Source of the DNA: Anopheles merus
Taxonomy: Eukaryota; Arthropoda; Insecta; Diptera; Culicidae
Assembly (NCBI RefSeq): GCF_017562075.2
Contig: NC_054081.1
Location: 10,045,264-10,109,263 of the forward strand
Length of the DNA: 64,000 nt
Direction: 5' to 3'
Made by a program: the position numbers and the translations under genes. The notes beneath the pieces were generated by a model. The model made no database searches. It was given only the letters and a program-made list of their open reading frames with translations, and was not told where the DNA came from. Numbering within the stretch: position 1 is the stretch's first letter; each line of letters begins with the position of its first letter. Shown here one piece after another: positions 12,085 through 23,753 of the stretch.

Positions 12085-12545
12085 ATCCCAATTGACATTT
12101 TCGAGCACGAATAATCGGGAATTTGAGCAAATTCCTTTAAACTGGAGCCTTAAACTTTACTTAAACTGCACCAGTTTAAGGGAATTGAGAAAAAGGCCTT
12201 TAAAATCAACTGTGATGCGGCTTTTTCGTTACTTTCTTCTAGATTCGCTCGGAAATTATGTTTCTTATCGTTATAGTAGGCCATGTAGCCATTTTATATT
12301 TAAAAAATAGCGATTTTTATAAAAGAACGTTACACAAAATTCGTTTTAGTTTTTAATAAAAAAAATCAAAGCTACGAATGTAGAACTGAGTCAATCGATA
12401 GAAGAAATTCTAATTTACGAACTCACCAAATCTTAGCGCTTTTAACACACTTTATCACACACAAATCCACAATTTCAGGCGTATCGAGTACTAATCGAGC
12501 AGATATGGTACAACAATTTCGAGCAAATGTCACTAGGGATGTTTG
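12085..12545. mobile_element. Small TIR element (MITE), about 460 bp
   Basis: The left edge reads ATCCCAATTGACATTT (from 12086) and the reverse complement of the right edge reads ATCCCTAGTGACATTT (from about 12540), giving a terminal inverted repeat matching at 14 of 16 positions. Both ends continue into TCGAGCA-type motifs. The same terminal sequence occurs in the repeat at 336-1250 (reverse complement CCCCAAGTGACATTTTCGAG). No coding capacity and no clear target duplication were found. Confidence 0.5.
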
Positions 12546-12845
12546 TACTCAATTGGCTCATTAAAAATTAATATCAACATACCAAGTACGACACTACGAC
12601 ATCATGCGACTTCAATCTTAGAAGGCGTAATGCTTTATTGATCCATTGTCTCGAATTTTCACCAAACAATGTATATTTTGATTTTCATCGTTCTATTGAT
12701 TGTTTTAAAAATCACCCACTAGCTTGACTTGACGTCAGCTTGATTAAAAGATTAATGATAATGTACGTTAGCTTTAAAGTTGCTTTGTTAGGCCACACAA
12801 GAGGCCATACAGATTATTTGAATCAAATAAATAAATAAACAAATA

Positions 12846-12966
12846 GCATGCCCGTCATGGATTCAAGCCTCATATGGACCGTAGCGAGGACTATCTAGCT
12901 TGCATGGTACCGAATAAGTCTCAGTAGCCTGTATAGGCCGCCGGCATGTCCGCGTAAAGGCCTTAG
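12846..12966 (+). mobile_element. SINE copy, 5'-truncated
   Basis: Starts inside the tRNA-like head (CATGCCCGTCATGG, then ATTCAAGCC in the B-box position) and continues through AAGTCTCAGTAGCCTGTATA and GGCATGTCCGCGTAAAGG. It lacks the A-box region and the (AAG)n tail. Confidence 0.75.
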
Positions 12967-13361
12967 ACCTTGGGTGAAAGTGAACATGACATTTTTTTTT
13001 TGCTATATTTCATTAAATATTTATCTGAATATGGCTAATCGTACACCAAAAGATAGGATATTCAATTCTCTAAATAGTAAGACTGTAAAACATTTTGAAA
13101 TAGTGAATTAAATGCATTTTCATGTGCATCTTCACTGCCCATTATTTTTTTACAGTGTACAAAGCAAAGAATCACGTGGAAATGCATCTTATTTATTATT
13201 TCAATACATTTCATAGTCCAAATAGTTGGAGAAATGATTTTTTTATTTTTTTTTTGTGTGCGGTAAGCCACATTCTGGTTAATTTTTAATGAAATATTGC
13301 AGAAAACCCCAAACGTTTCACGTTCAATTTCACTGGAACTGTAATCCGGGCATATGGCTTT
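12967..13361. other. AT-rich sequence, no gene seen
   Basis: Contains short T-rich runs. A 122-codon minus-strand frame overlapping this segment has no recognisable domain and extends into the neighbouring TIR element. Confidence 0.5.
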
Positions 13362-13362
13362 A

Positions 13363-14573
13363 TAGGGGAAGGTAGGTATAGACGGACATGTTAAGGGAAA
13401 TGGTAAAAATCTAGGCATATGTAAGTGCAACGACCATGAAAATGGGCATACATTATCTTACACTCATGGTTTATCAGAAAATGTGTTGAAACTTTTAAGT
13501 TTCCATCGATTTTTGCGTTTTTTTCATGAATGAAAAACATGTTTTTTTTCGGAAAATGGAACATGGTTTTTTTCGTGCAGTTTTGAAATGTTCAGGTAAG
13601 ACGGAAACCTGATATGGGAAAGATGGACACCATGAAGGGTAAGATAGACACCTATAAAAAATGTCAGAAGAGGTTTTATAGTATTTTAACATATCCTATT
13701 GCTTTCCTCGTCGTGGTGCGTATATAACCTAAATCTAGGCCAATTTCAACGACGGTTCATTCAGCCATGAATTTATGAATTCTAAGCGTCGCTTGTAATA
13801 TAACGTAGAATGCAGCATCTAAAGCATTATTGAAATATCGCGCTCGTATGACGTTGTACAACAACTGCAGCTTATACAACAACTATACTTTTAGGAATAA
13901 TTCCGCGAAAAGTCCACGAGCCCAGTATTTTTTGAGGGGCTTATTAATAGTCAAAGCCATTTTCCATTAAACAATTGATATTTGTAATCCCATAGAATTT
14001 CTCATCCATTCCTGAACGATGCCAAATCAATGCCTCATCTTTTTATTGCTTAAAGTTTTTATTGCTTAAAGTCGTGACAAGATATTTAATTTCGTGAAGC
14101 GCCTCATCAGCGTCGAGCGAGTAATAGCATAACGAATGGCTACTATTTTGACCGGTGTTTCATTTCTCGCTTATTGCAATACTTTCTCTAGTTGCTGATT
14201 GGTTTATAGCTTCGGAATACCCTTATTAAAGGTATTTGAAGCAATCTATTCATCACCAATTGATATAAGAAGTAGAATAAATCAATAAATTCGGTGTCCA
14301 TCTTTCCCTACAACAAAATGTCGGTCTTCCCCGCTTCGGTGTCAGGATGTTCAAACCACCAGAAAACAATATTTTGTATTGCTTTTATCCTCGTATTTTT
14401 TTCGTTGATTTACACATTGTTGCATATATTATGCCAAAAATGTTCTCAAATGTGTTCTTTAACTTTAAGTTAGGATGCTGCATTGTTAACTTTTTCGAAA
14501 ATTACCTTTTTCATGCATTTATGAGAAGTGTCCATCTTACCCGCAGTGTCCGTCTTTACATACCTTCCCCTAT
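13363..14573. mobile_element. TIR transposon of 1.2 kb with inverted subterminal motif clusters
   Basis: The left edge is TATAGGGGAAGGTAGGTATA followed by GACGGACA. The reverse complement of the right edge is ATAGGGGAAGGTATGTAAAG followed by ACGGACA. Both ends carry TA beside GGGG, consistent with a TA target duplication. A motif of the form GGGAAAGATGGACACC recurs in plus orientation at 13595-13654 and in minus orientation at 14293-14311, 14325-14345 and 14527-14570. It may be a transposase-binding array. The interior has no transposase frame, so this is a non-autonomous or decayed copy. Its right end abuts the next element (14577-14812) with only a few bases between. Confidence 0.75.
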
Positions 14574-14576
14574 CGA

Positions 14577-14812
14577 GTGTTCTCTGGAGCGCACCATCAA
14601 CTGCGATCCAACCTCCGCTACTGTTATTGTTCCGATTCCGACCCCGGCAAAATCGGCATCACTAGTTCCGCCCGGAGTTGAAATCCGTCGTAGATTCTGG
14701 ACGACTCCGGATGACTACGGCTCCGACAAACTACTTTCCGGAGTTGGTACTGACATTTTCCGATTCGGATTGGAGTTGACTCCGGATTTTGGCCAACTTT
14801 ACCCATCATTCA
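14577..14812 (-). mobile_element. GGAGTC-minisatellite element, copy C (compact)
   Basis: Read on the minus strand: head GATGGGTAAAGTTGGCCAAA, then a short stretch of GGAGTC-type repeats, then GCGGAACTAGTGATGCCGAT, GGGTCGGAATCGGAAC, and the tail TGGTGCGCTCCAGAGAACAC. Head and tail match the copies at 16936 and 20792 in the same order and orientation. Here the internal array is only about 100 bp, which makes this the most compact member and perhaps closest to the original element. No protein is encoded: the 187-codon plus-strand frame that overlaps it is built from the repeat and its flanks. The transposon class is unknown, because no terminal inverted repeat is evident. Confidence 0.75.
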
Positions 14813-16935
14813 TTGCGAGGACCCTGCGGAAGACACTCTGGATCTGGCGCAACAATCTCGATCGCGATGCCAGCACCTTAGCCGTAGCTCTGCTACACAG
14901 CCTACCATGAGGAGCATGCCCATCCACTCAACTCAATCCCTCATAAAGCCCTTCATAAAGCGAGCATCGAGACTGTGCGGTACTGGGGGGTGGCTGCCTG
15001 CGGTGCCCTTTTGCCAGCACGACGCACCGTGTCTCTATTCCGGTGGCGTGGAAGGGGTTTTATTGTCGTCGGGCCGCCGGGCACGACTATTTTGCGTGCC
15101 CCCAAACTCAAGGGCAGTTCGTGCAGCCAAGTCCAATGACCAGCTCCGTGTGTGTGTGTGTGTCTTGAGTGTCTGCTTCTCCGCGCGGGACGTCACGCGC
15201 CGAACGTCACGGTGCCCAGTACCAGCAACCCCCCCCAACCCAACCCATACAAATGTTGCACATTTTCCTTTTTCCCAGTGACAGCTCGTGGCGCCTTAAT
15301 TGAGCGACATTCCGGCAAGCGGCACAGCGGCCACGCAAAATCGATCGCCGGGCCCAGTGCCCCACGACTGGCGCAAACGGATCGGAGGGGGGGTGCATCG
15401 GGTGGCTTCTGCTTATTTTTTATTTTTTTGTTACTGGTGCCGATTAGCACCGACTGATAACATTGGTTAACCGTTTGCGACAAAAGCTGCCCACGGAGCA
15501 CCACCCGGATCTCCTGGTCGATCTTTCGTCCTCTGAGGTGGAGGGCGAGAAGGCATTCATATTTCTTCGCAGGCGCAGGCATCGCCCCGCTAAAGGGTTC
15601 CTCAAGAGCGCGCGCTCAGGGTTCCACGGAGGGCCTTTGTTCGCGCAGCTTCACTGGTTCTGGCGTTAATGGTGTTTTCTTTCCATTCGTGCCCGCGCAT
15701 CTCTACCTGTGTGTGTGTGTGTGTGTATTTACTTGGTTAGCAGCAGGACTTAGGCTGGAAGAGGTCATGTGGAGGGACCACGTTCCCTCACAATGTCACC
15801 GTGATAAAACCGCATCCTCACGGCACGTCCCTACCACTACCACTCTCTGCTTCGGTAGCTTCGGGAACTCCAATTACAATCGCACTCCACTCCTCCCCCC
15901 CCCCCTCTACTTGCTCACTCTCCCCTCATCGCCCCAACGAACGAACGCACAATCGAATGCGCTGTCCCTGCCGCTTCGGGGCTGCGGGAAGAAATAAAGC
16001 ATCGTCGAAGGGTCTTTTTGCTCTGCTGCTACCGCTGCTGCTACTGCCATCAGAAGGTTCGTGTGATCTGCCGATCTCCAGCAGCTCTCTCGTTCCCCAC
16101 ACAGACACACACACACACACGTTATGCGACGTCTTCAAAAAGGATAATTATGCCGCGCTATCACAAAAATGTAACCGTGGCAAATAAAACGCGCCGAGCA
16201 ATGATGAGAAGGGGGCATGGGATGAAATCGGCAGGCAATTGCCTTTCTGTTGCAGTTTTTCTTTCTTTCTTGCACTGCTCCACGTCGTCTTCCGCTCCCA
16301 CGATTGTGTGTGTGTGTGTTATTTGCATGCCCCAGGAGAAGGTTTTTGTGCAGTCCCCACGATTGGTTTTGTTTGGTCCGTCTGTTTTCGCTCGCGTGAC
16401 GCAGCCATATTCGAGCTTGGTCGGTGCAGGGGAGCTCGGTGGATCCGACCGGAGATCGTATCGCGGTTTCCCCCCCCCCCCCCTCGATATCGGTTCCGAT
16501 GGGATCGCTGCATGCCGATCTACATTCGGGGCCGTTGCGCCTACCTAGCGCTGTTATTGATTATCGCGCTCATTATAAACCGCTCGCATAAATAACTGTC
16601 TTTAGGCCGACGGTTGCCAACCCGTCCCGGGCGGAAGATCCCGCGCTGGGCGCGCCACTGGCATACGTGCATGTGTCAATGCGTTGGCAAACGATACAGG
16701 CGTCGGATGACATCCAGTGGATGAGTGACAAGCTGCAGGCCAAAAATCACTCCGTCATGCTGCCGGCGTTGCACCGTTTTTATGAGATAATTCCTTGTGC
16801 GCGGTAGCAACTAACCAAGAAAAAAAGGGCGTTGAGAGGTGTTCATGCCAGCTCTGATTGATGACAAACGAGCGGAAAGGTTTGCCGCAGCACACACATA
16901 CGGGGTGTGGGCTGGGAATTGCTGGGCATTTCGTG
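14813..16935. other. GC-rich, microsatellite-dense block, no gene seen
   Basis: Contains several GT/CA tracts (about 15150, 15712, 16105 and 16305) and a 14-base C run at 16470-16483. Open frames up to 176 codons have low-complexity translations without domains. Confidence 0.55.
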
Positions 16936-18111
16936 TAGCGATGGGTAATGTTGGCAAAAATCCGCCCTCGATCCGGAACTGTTTGGGATCGTCTGGAGCC
17001 GTTTATTCATTGGGAGTCATCCGAAGTCAACCGGAGTCGTCCTCAATCGATTGGAGTCGTCCAGAGTCGGAGTCATGTGGAGGCGTCTGAAAACTTCAAG
17101 AGTTACTCGGAGCCATCTGAAGTCATCTGGAGTCGTCCAAAATCCAGAGTCTTCAGAAGTCGGTCGGAGTTTTCTGGAGCCGTCCGGAGAAGTCCTAAGC
17201 CGTCCGGAGTCAGAGCCATCCGGAGTAATACAAAGTCATCCGAAGTCGTTCGGAGTCGCCAGGAGTCGTCCGGAGTCATCCAAAGTCATCTGGAATCGTC
17301 CAATATTACCGGAGTCGTAGTCGTCCCAAGTCATCTGGAGTCGGTCGGAGTCATCCGAAGTCATCTGGAGTAGGCCGGAGTTGTCCTAAGTCGCCCGGAG
17401 TTGGAGTCATCCGGAGTCGTCTTGAGCCATTCGGAGTATTACGGAGTCATCTGGAGTCATCTAGAGTCGGAGTCATGTGCAAGTCTTCAGGAGTCGGGCG
17501 GAGTCATCTGAAGTCATCTGAAGTCGTCTGGAGACGTCTTAGGTCGCCCGGAGTCGTAGTCATCCAGAATAATACCGAGTCGTCCGAAGTCGTTTGGAGT
17601 CGTTCGGAGTCGGCCAGAGTCGTCCAGAGTCGTCCGGAGTCATCCGGAATCGTCCAGAATCATCCCGAGTCTTCCAGAGTCGTCCAAAGTCGGTCGGAGT
17701 CATCTGCAGTCGTCCAATGTCGCCCAGAGTCGTAGTTAAGGAGTCAGTTGGAGTCATCCAAAGTCATCTGGAGTCGGAGGGAGTCGTCCTAAGTCGGCCG
17801 AAGTCAGAGTCATCCCGAGCCGTCCTGAGCCATTGGGAGTATTACGGAGTCGTCCGAAGTCGGCTGGAGTCGTTTAAAATCGCCCGGAGTCGGCTGGAAT
17901 CATCCGGAGACTCCCGGAGCCATGAGGATTCGTCCGGAGTCATCCAAAGTCATCCGACTTCCGGACTCCGGACGACTCCGACTCAGGACGACTTCGACCC
18001 TGGACAACTCCGACTCAGGGCGGAACTATTAATTCCGATTTTGCCCGAGTCAGAATCGGACTATCAATAGCCGGAGTTGGATCGTAGTCGTGGGTGCGGT
18101 CCAGAGAGCAC
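16936..18111 (+). mobile_element. GGAGTC-minisatellite element, copy A (expanded)
   Basis: Head TAGCGATGGGTAATGTTGGC then AAAAATCC; tail GCGGAACTATTAATTCCGAT, GAGTCAGAATCGGACTA, and TGGGTGCGGTCCAGAGAGCAC-like end. These are the same modules as copies B (20792) and C (14577). Between them lies about 1 kb of a degenerate 10-bp repeat, GGAGTCGTCC. Frames through it read as Ser-Arg-Pro-Glu-Ser peptides and are not genes. Close to the tail the array inverts to GACTCCGGAC orientation (about 17965-18020). No transposase and no obvious terminal inverted repeats are seen. Confidence 0.75.
16990..18020 (+). repeat. Degenerate 10-bp minisatellite GGAGTCGTCC, about 100 units
   Basis: Units such as GGAGTCATCC, GAAGTCATCT and GGAGTTGTCC follow at 10-bp spacing with occasional 6- or 12-bp slips (GGAGTCGGAGTC). 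The final 50 bp run in the reverse orientation. Confidence 0.92.
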
Positions 18112-19379
18112 ACAACCAAATCCCGTGACAGGGCGTCCGTAATTAACAGCTGGGAAAGAAATGTAGCGTGCGCTCGGCTCGCAAGAACTAGACCTACACG
18201 GTTGTCCTGCGTTGCGAGGCACACACGTTAAATACTCCAACAAAAACAGCGAGTGGGCGGAGCACTACGTTTTAATTTCACGCTTCGCTAGCAACGTGCT
18301 GTCTTTCCAGCCGAGAGGTCCTCCACGCAACTGGCCGGAACAGTAACGGAACTGGAACTATAGCAAACTCCAACAGCAGCGAAACACGTGAAGAACACAA
18401 CCTATCCAGATTATGAGCAATGCCATGGGAGGAAGATGTTCTCAAGCGCGGCACACACGAACACACATGCAGCTCACGGACTCCAGATCGGAGATCAATC
18501 GCAAAGGATAAGGCCGGCAAACGGCCATAATCGCATCGCGTGCAGGTGCGATCTCGCGTGGGATGCAGCCGCTTCCGTGCACGAAATTAGCCCACACACG
18601 CACACATACCCACACCCAAGTTCACGATATCAATTTCGTTGGCATTAAGCTTCGCTTCTCTAACCCGGGACGCTTTAATCCTCAATGCCGGCACGGTGCG
18701 CGCTCTTTAATATTGAGCTAGCGTTCTCGCTAGCAACGCAAGTGTATTGCCGTGTGTGATGCTCCCCGCCCCGTCTATCATGCCGCCCTATCAGCATTAT
18801 TAGCGGCATGTGTATGTGTACCTTTCTCTGTTGTTGTTTTTTTTTTTTGCTTAATTTGTTTCCCATTGTGTTTTTTCTTAATTTTTTTTTTTTCGAAAGG
18901 CAAGGTGGCAAACATCAGTGCGCCGGCCCGGTGCCTTCGCGGGCCTTTCGGACAAATCGGATACATCGCGAATTATGCTGCCGGCGAGCGGCTCTGATGC
19001 TAGCCCCAAAACCAACCCGAACGGGCACCGTGCCGCGAAGATGCCGGCATATGAAAGGGAGGTACCGCCTGGCGCAAGGAATGCGCAAAAACCACAACCG
19101 CGACAAAAAAAAAAACACTGCAACAAATGAACACCGAACCGATTAATCGTGCCGTGCCCGCCACCTCCTCGGCTCGCCCCATCGGGCTGATGAAAGCTTG
19201 CTGCAACGGCCCGATCGGCAACAGATCGGACAGATGCAGATCGCGCCGCCTGCCCTTGATCGTTGCGGGTGCGATAAGCGGGCAAGATCTTTGCGGTTAT
19301 AGCGCGCCGCCGCACTGACATGCACCGGTGGAGCGATGGCATGCCGATCGAACAACGGGAGCATTCAAATCGGAATTAT

Positions 19380-19409
19380 TACACACACACACACACTCAC
19401 ACACATACA
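19380..19409 (+). repeat. (CA)n microsatellite
   Basis: About 14 CA units with CTCA and CATA interruptions near the right end. Confidence 0.93.
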
Positions 19410-19968
19410 TAAATACACGGACAGCGAGAAGGATGGTGGAAATTAGGAAGCACGGGGTATCGGTTCGGTTTCGGAGGAAAGCGTAATTACCCTGCCAGGC
19501 GCAGGTCCCCGAAATGGGGAGGGCGTGGGGCTTCTTCTTTTCTGCAAATTCATACAAATTAATGATCGGTATAATTGAGCGAGCGAGTGCACTAACTGGC
19601 GCATTGATGGCCCTGGCGGAGGAAAAAATACCTGTTTTGCGTTTAAGTGGAGACGCCCGTTCCTTCAGCGGAGTGGACGGATGGGAGCACGGAACGGGCG
19701 ATACGATCAATCGTTCAAAGCAGCAGCAATGTCAGCACACCCGTCCGCGGGCTCTGTTGATTGCCAAAACGGCTTTCCGTAGCGAAGATTTAACGCCCGG
19801 TTTGCACTCGTTTCCCTCGAGCTTGGAACGGTTGGAAACTGCTGCGAATCAACGCAAACCGTGGCTCATCTTCCAGTTGGCATGCAGGATGTACTTTGTT
19901 TCGCGGAATTGCAATTCCAGGATGTCGCGTTATGAGCTGCGGGACAAAAAAAAGCACATCCAAGGAGC

Positions 19969-19992
19969 CACACACACACACACACACACACA
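19969..19992 (+). repeat. (CA)n microsatellite
   Basis: Twelve uninterrupted CA units. Confidence 0.95.
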
Positions 19993-20791
19993 TTCAAAAC
20001 TTTCACGCTTTATTGCTCAACCCACCCAGCAGAGCATGACTGCTTTCCTTCATATTGTACCCGGTTTTTGGGGAGAAAGCATTCATACCACGAAAAATCG
20101 TACGTTCGCATTAACCAGGCGAATGGGAAGTTTTCGCTCGCTGGCTGGCACGGAAAAATGGAACAACGGGGAAATTGCTGCTCCAACCCATCCATCGCAA
20201 GCATTGTCGGTGCTGGCGGGAAAACTTTTGAACCCTCCCTACTACCTGCCTTCTCTCGCTCTCTCTCTCTCTCTCTGCACTTTCACGTCTTGTAGCGAAA
20301 GATGCTCGGCATTCGTTGCACCGTATCTGGGCCAGTGGAACAAACCCGGTTCCATCGATTTCGAAAGGGAAAGGACATCGACATTTGCCAAGGATCAACA
20401 ACCGAATTACGGTGGCCTGTGTGTGTGTGTGTGGGGCTGTGGCAAACAGTTTGAAGAACGTATTATGGCGTAATGTATGCAAAAGGCAACACTCGCACCT
20501 CTATCGCTCCCACACCCGTCCAACAAACTCTGAAGTACCCAAGATCTTGAGATTGTACTTTTATTACTAGCTTTCGAACTCCCGGTGGCTACACGCGCGA
20601 ACAAGGCTGCACTCGTGTGCATACTTACAACATAAAACACACACACACACGCATGCACAAGCGCATAAAATTTCGTGGAGCGATGTCCTATCGAGGGACA
20701 CAGGAGGTGGAGGGCATCACAATCTGCAAAGAAGTGCCTGCGTGTGCGTTTCCAATCCGTCTCATCTCAGAAGCAGGGGTGCCTCTCAAAC

Positions 20792-21206
20792 TAGTGATGG
20801 GTACAGATGGCAAAAATTTGGAGTTGATTTCGAAAAATTTTGGAACCGACGTCGGAAGATAGGTCCTCCCAGTATTATACGGAGCCATCCGGAGTCGCCC
20901 AGAGTCGTCTGGAGCTGGAGTCGTCCGGAGTCGTCCAGAATGCAATGTTTTTGAGGCTAGGCATTTTATCTCCCACTCCGACTTCTGCTGACTCTTATCA
21001 CCTTCGAGCGACTTCGATTCCGAACAACTCCAGAAGACTTCCGATGACGCCGGATAACTCCAGATGACTCCAGAGAACTCCAGAGAACTCCAGACGACTC
21101 CGGACGAGTCCAGCGGAACTAGTGGTTCCGATTTGACCGCAGTCGGAATCGGACTAACAACAGCCAGAGTCGGGTGGGAGTTGTTGGTGCGCTCCAGGGA
21201 GAGTAC
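20792..21206 (+). mobile_element. GGAGTC-minisatellite element, copy B (intermediate length)
   Basis: Head TAGTGATGGGTACAGATGGC then AAAAATTT; tail GCGGAACTAGTGGTTCCGAT, CAGTCGGAATCGGACTAAC, and TGGTGCGCTCCAGGGAGAG. The internal array has a plus-oriented arm (GGAGTCGTCC, about 20880-20940). After a spacer it has a minus-oriented arm (GACTCC type, about 20975-21110). The two arms could fold back on each other in single-stranded form. Confidence 0.75.
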
Positions 21207-22707
21207 ACCACCATCTCAAACCCCTGCCACATCGTTAGAAAACCGTTTTCTTTGGATTTTTTACTAGAGTTCTTGTGTGCGTGCGTGTCTGTGTGTATCT
21301 ATGGAATGCTAACTGGCAAGCTAGCACATACCAGGCACCGAAGTCATTCACGGTGGATGACCTACCGCAACTGAGCAGCAAATTACTTTGGGAACCAGCG
21401 TCGAACGAACCATCAAACTGTTTTTGGCTTCGCGTTAAACATTGAGGTTAGGATTTGCGGTTCCGGCTGATCCCGGCAGCGGCGATGTCGTTGACCGATG
21501 CCGATGCTTTGACCAAGCGGTTGGGCTAGTGGGTGCGCGGGTGGAGTCTTGGGTCCTAACGAAGACGTCAAGATGGCGGGACACTTCAATGCTTGAAGAT
21601 GCGCCCAATGAGCTTGCTCGCTGCGTCTTCTTTCTCCTTGCCAAACGAAATTGGTTACAGAAATATTCCCCACCCCCCCCTCCCCCGCTCGCCCACTGGC
21701 TTCTGACCACATCGGGCCATGCTTCCGCAATGGTTTTGGTCGTTCGGAGCCCTGCTGGGCGACGTGATGCGACACATCCGAGCGAAAGTTCCATCGTATC
21801 CTTCACAGTTTTTTTTTCTGTTCTCCGTTGCTCTTGGCCGCGCCCCACTCAAGCTCCAAGCTGTGGCGTCTGTACGGTACAGACGACGAGTGGCGTTCAC
21901 TTTTCGATTCCAATTATCTTAATTAGAAAGCCAAAACGGGGGTCAAAGCGGGAGGCTCCCCTTTACAGCAGGGTCGCATACGTACGCTTGCAAACTCGTA
22001 TCCCGTCGACCGTGGGTGTACGGCAACGACCGGGAAGCGTCCGGATATGTCTTTTCTAATTTCGAGCTGGAAAATTGCCACCACCCGTGTCCACCACGGG
22101 GACACAAAAGGTGAGATCAGAAATCGAACATCATTCGAGCAAAACCGTCCCATTCCGCGCTGGAAGCGCGGAGGAGGACACATTCAAATTACTTGCCATG
22201 CTGCCAGTTCCGTCGAATCCCGTCGCTGCACACTGGGTTGTAATCAAATCACGATGGCGCACGGATGTACGAAGGGAGGAGTCTCACACATGTGTGTATG
22301 TGTGTGTGGACCCGATCGATGGACCCCCTTTGCCCGGCGCTGCTAATTCTGACCGCCCTGTGTACAGCGCCGGTGTGTCCGCTGTCCGGAAAGGTTCTAC
22401 AGCTTTTTTTGGAGCTTGCTTTCTCGCTTTCAAGCGTCGGCAAGAGTGCAGCTGAGCAAATGGGAAGATATATCCGGACGCTGCTGTGAAAGGTGAACGC
22501 ACACACACACGCTCACACACATTGGAAATTGGGAACGATCGATCCGAAAGAATGAACCGACGGCAAGAAAAACAGGAACCTGAGAAAATCCCCGCGGCCA
22601 GAGCACCCAAGTAAGCAAGGACCCAAGGGGTGGGCACCGAGCAATCCGAGAGCCACCGACAGTACATACGAGGAAGCGAGGCTTCTATCGTCCGTTTCGT
22701 GTGCCTC

Positions 22708-22723
22708 GGGGGGGGGGGGGGGG
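22708..22723 (+). repeat. Poly-G run, 16 bases
   Basis: Uninterrupted run of 16 G. One of several long G/C homopolymers in the window; length may vary between individuals or be miscalled. Confidence 0.9.
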
Positions 22724-23533
22724 TAGATGGGAGGGGATTCTAGCGTTGCCCGCTGGTGGCTCGGTCGTACCGGGGTTTGAACGATGGAACATCAAATGAA
22801 GTAAAAAACAGCGAAAAAAAGATCCCCAATCAACAACAACAAAAAACTGAAGGAAAATGAAGAGAAAAAGCGAATGTCCTACACGCGTACGTGTTTGCTG
22901 CGGGGAATAGTTTTGTGGAGGTAAGGGGGGTAACATCCCGCTCCCGCATTTTGGACACACTAACAGGAAGGAAAAGTCTAGCACACACACATACAGGTCC
23001 TCGAAAGTGCATCTTTCCTTTCCTAACGAGATGGACACACACACACATACACACGACACCGCCTGCTCCACACATGTGTGATGCGCACCAGGGAGTTTAA
23101 AAATAAAACTTTACCATCGTTTCCGGTTCCCGTGCGAAGGGTGGGGTGTGTGTGTGTATGTAGGGAGGATAAGAAGAAGCATCACATGCTTCAATAAAGG
23201 GCGACAACAACAGCAGCAACACACCAACAAACAAAAAAACACCACCGATTTTCTTCGCTTATGTATAGTCACCCACACCCACACACACGCGAATAGAGCC
23301 GGACATTGCTTCATTGCTACTTCATCTTGCTTTTTTTCCTTTCTTGTTCATTGCTTTGCTCAAGCCATCGCGAAACGAGGTTGCTTCATTTGATTCGATC
23401 AGAGCGAAAAAAAAATGGACGGCGCAGCAACAACAACAAAAATTAAATCATTCTCCCTCCAACTGGGCCCCCGAATGGTATGCAACGTGTACGACACGGA
23501 CGGACAGGACGGGCCGGGTAAGGTGGGCTTATA

Positions 23534-23535
<2 letters not shown>

Positions 23536-23569
<34 letters not shown>
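23536..23569 (+). repeat. (GT)n microsatellite
   Basis: Sixteen to seventeen GT units after a short ATAT/GTAT lead-in. Confidence 0.96.
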
Positions 23570-23570
<1 letters not shown>

Positions 23571-23753
23571 TAAGGCGCTTTTCTGCCCCGAACCGTGCAT
23601 TAATCACACACAGTGAAGGAGAGCAGCAAAGGCACGAATATTGACAGCCTGTCAAACTGGAACCGGAATGTGACAGGTGCAGCCACATCGGAAGAAAAAA
23701 AGTTTCAGTTTCAGTTGAATTGATTGTGGACAATGGACAGGGTAGACAAACAT

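Larger units (their letters stand above)
18112..20791. other. GC-rich, microsatellite-dense block, no gene seen
   Basis: CA tracts at 19380-19409 and 19969-19992, plus T and A homopolymers near 18838 and 19107. A 319-codon open frame at 19514-20473 is the longest in this window. It runs through the CA tract (Thr-His run) and a TC tract (Ser-Leu run) and has no recognisable domain. I treat it as chance. Confidence 0.5.
21207..23753. other. GC-rich, microsatellite-dense block, no gene seen
   Basis: Contains a 16-base G run (22708-22723), several CA/GT tracts and a long GT tract (23536-23569). Open frames on both strands overlap, including a 205-codon one at 21442-22059. They show no domain. 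Confidence 0.5.

Noticed and set aside
14347..14910. 187-codon open frame
   Set aside because: It crosses the end of a TIR element and all of a GGAGTC element; no domain.
16948..18070. Frames of 80-158 codons rich in Ser-Arg-Pro-Glu-Ser
   Set aside because: They are open because the 10-bp repeat lacks stop codons in these frames; all three frames read similarly, as expected for a minisatellite and not for a gene.
19514..20473. 319-codon open frame, the longest in the window
   Set aside because: It runs through CA and TC microsatellites, has no recognisable domain or conserved motif, and lies in a block where long chance frames are common on both strands.
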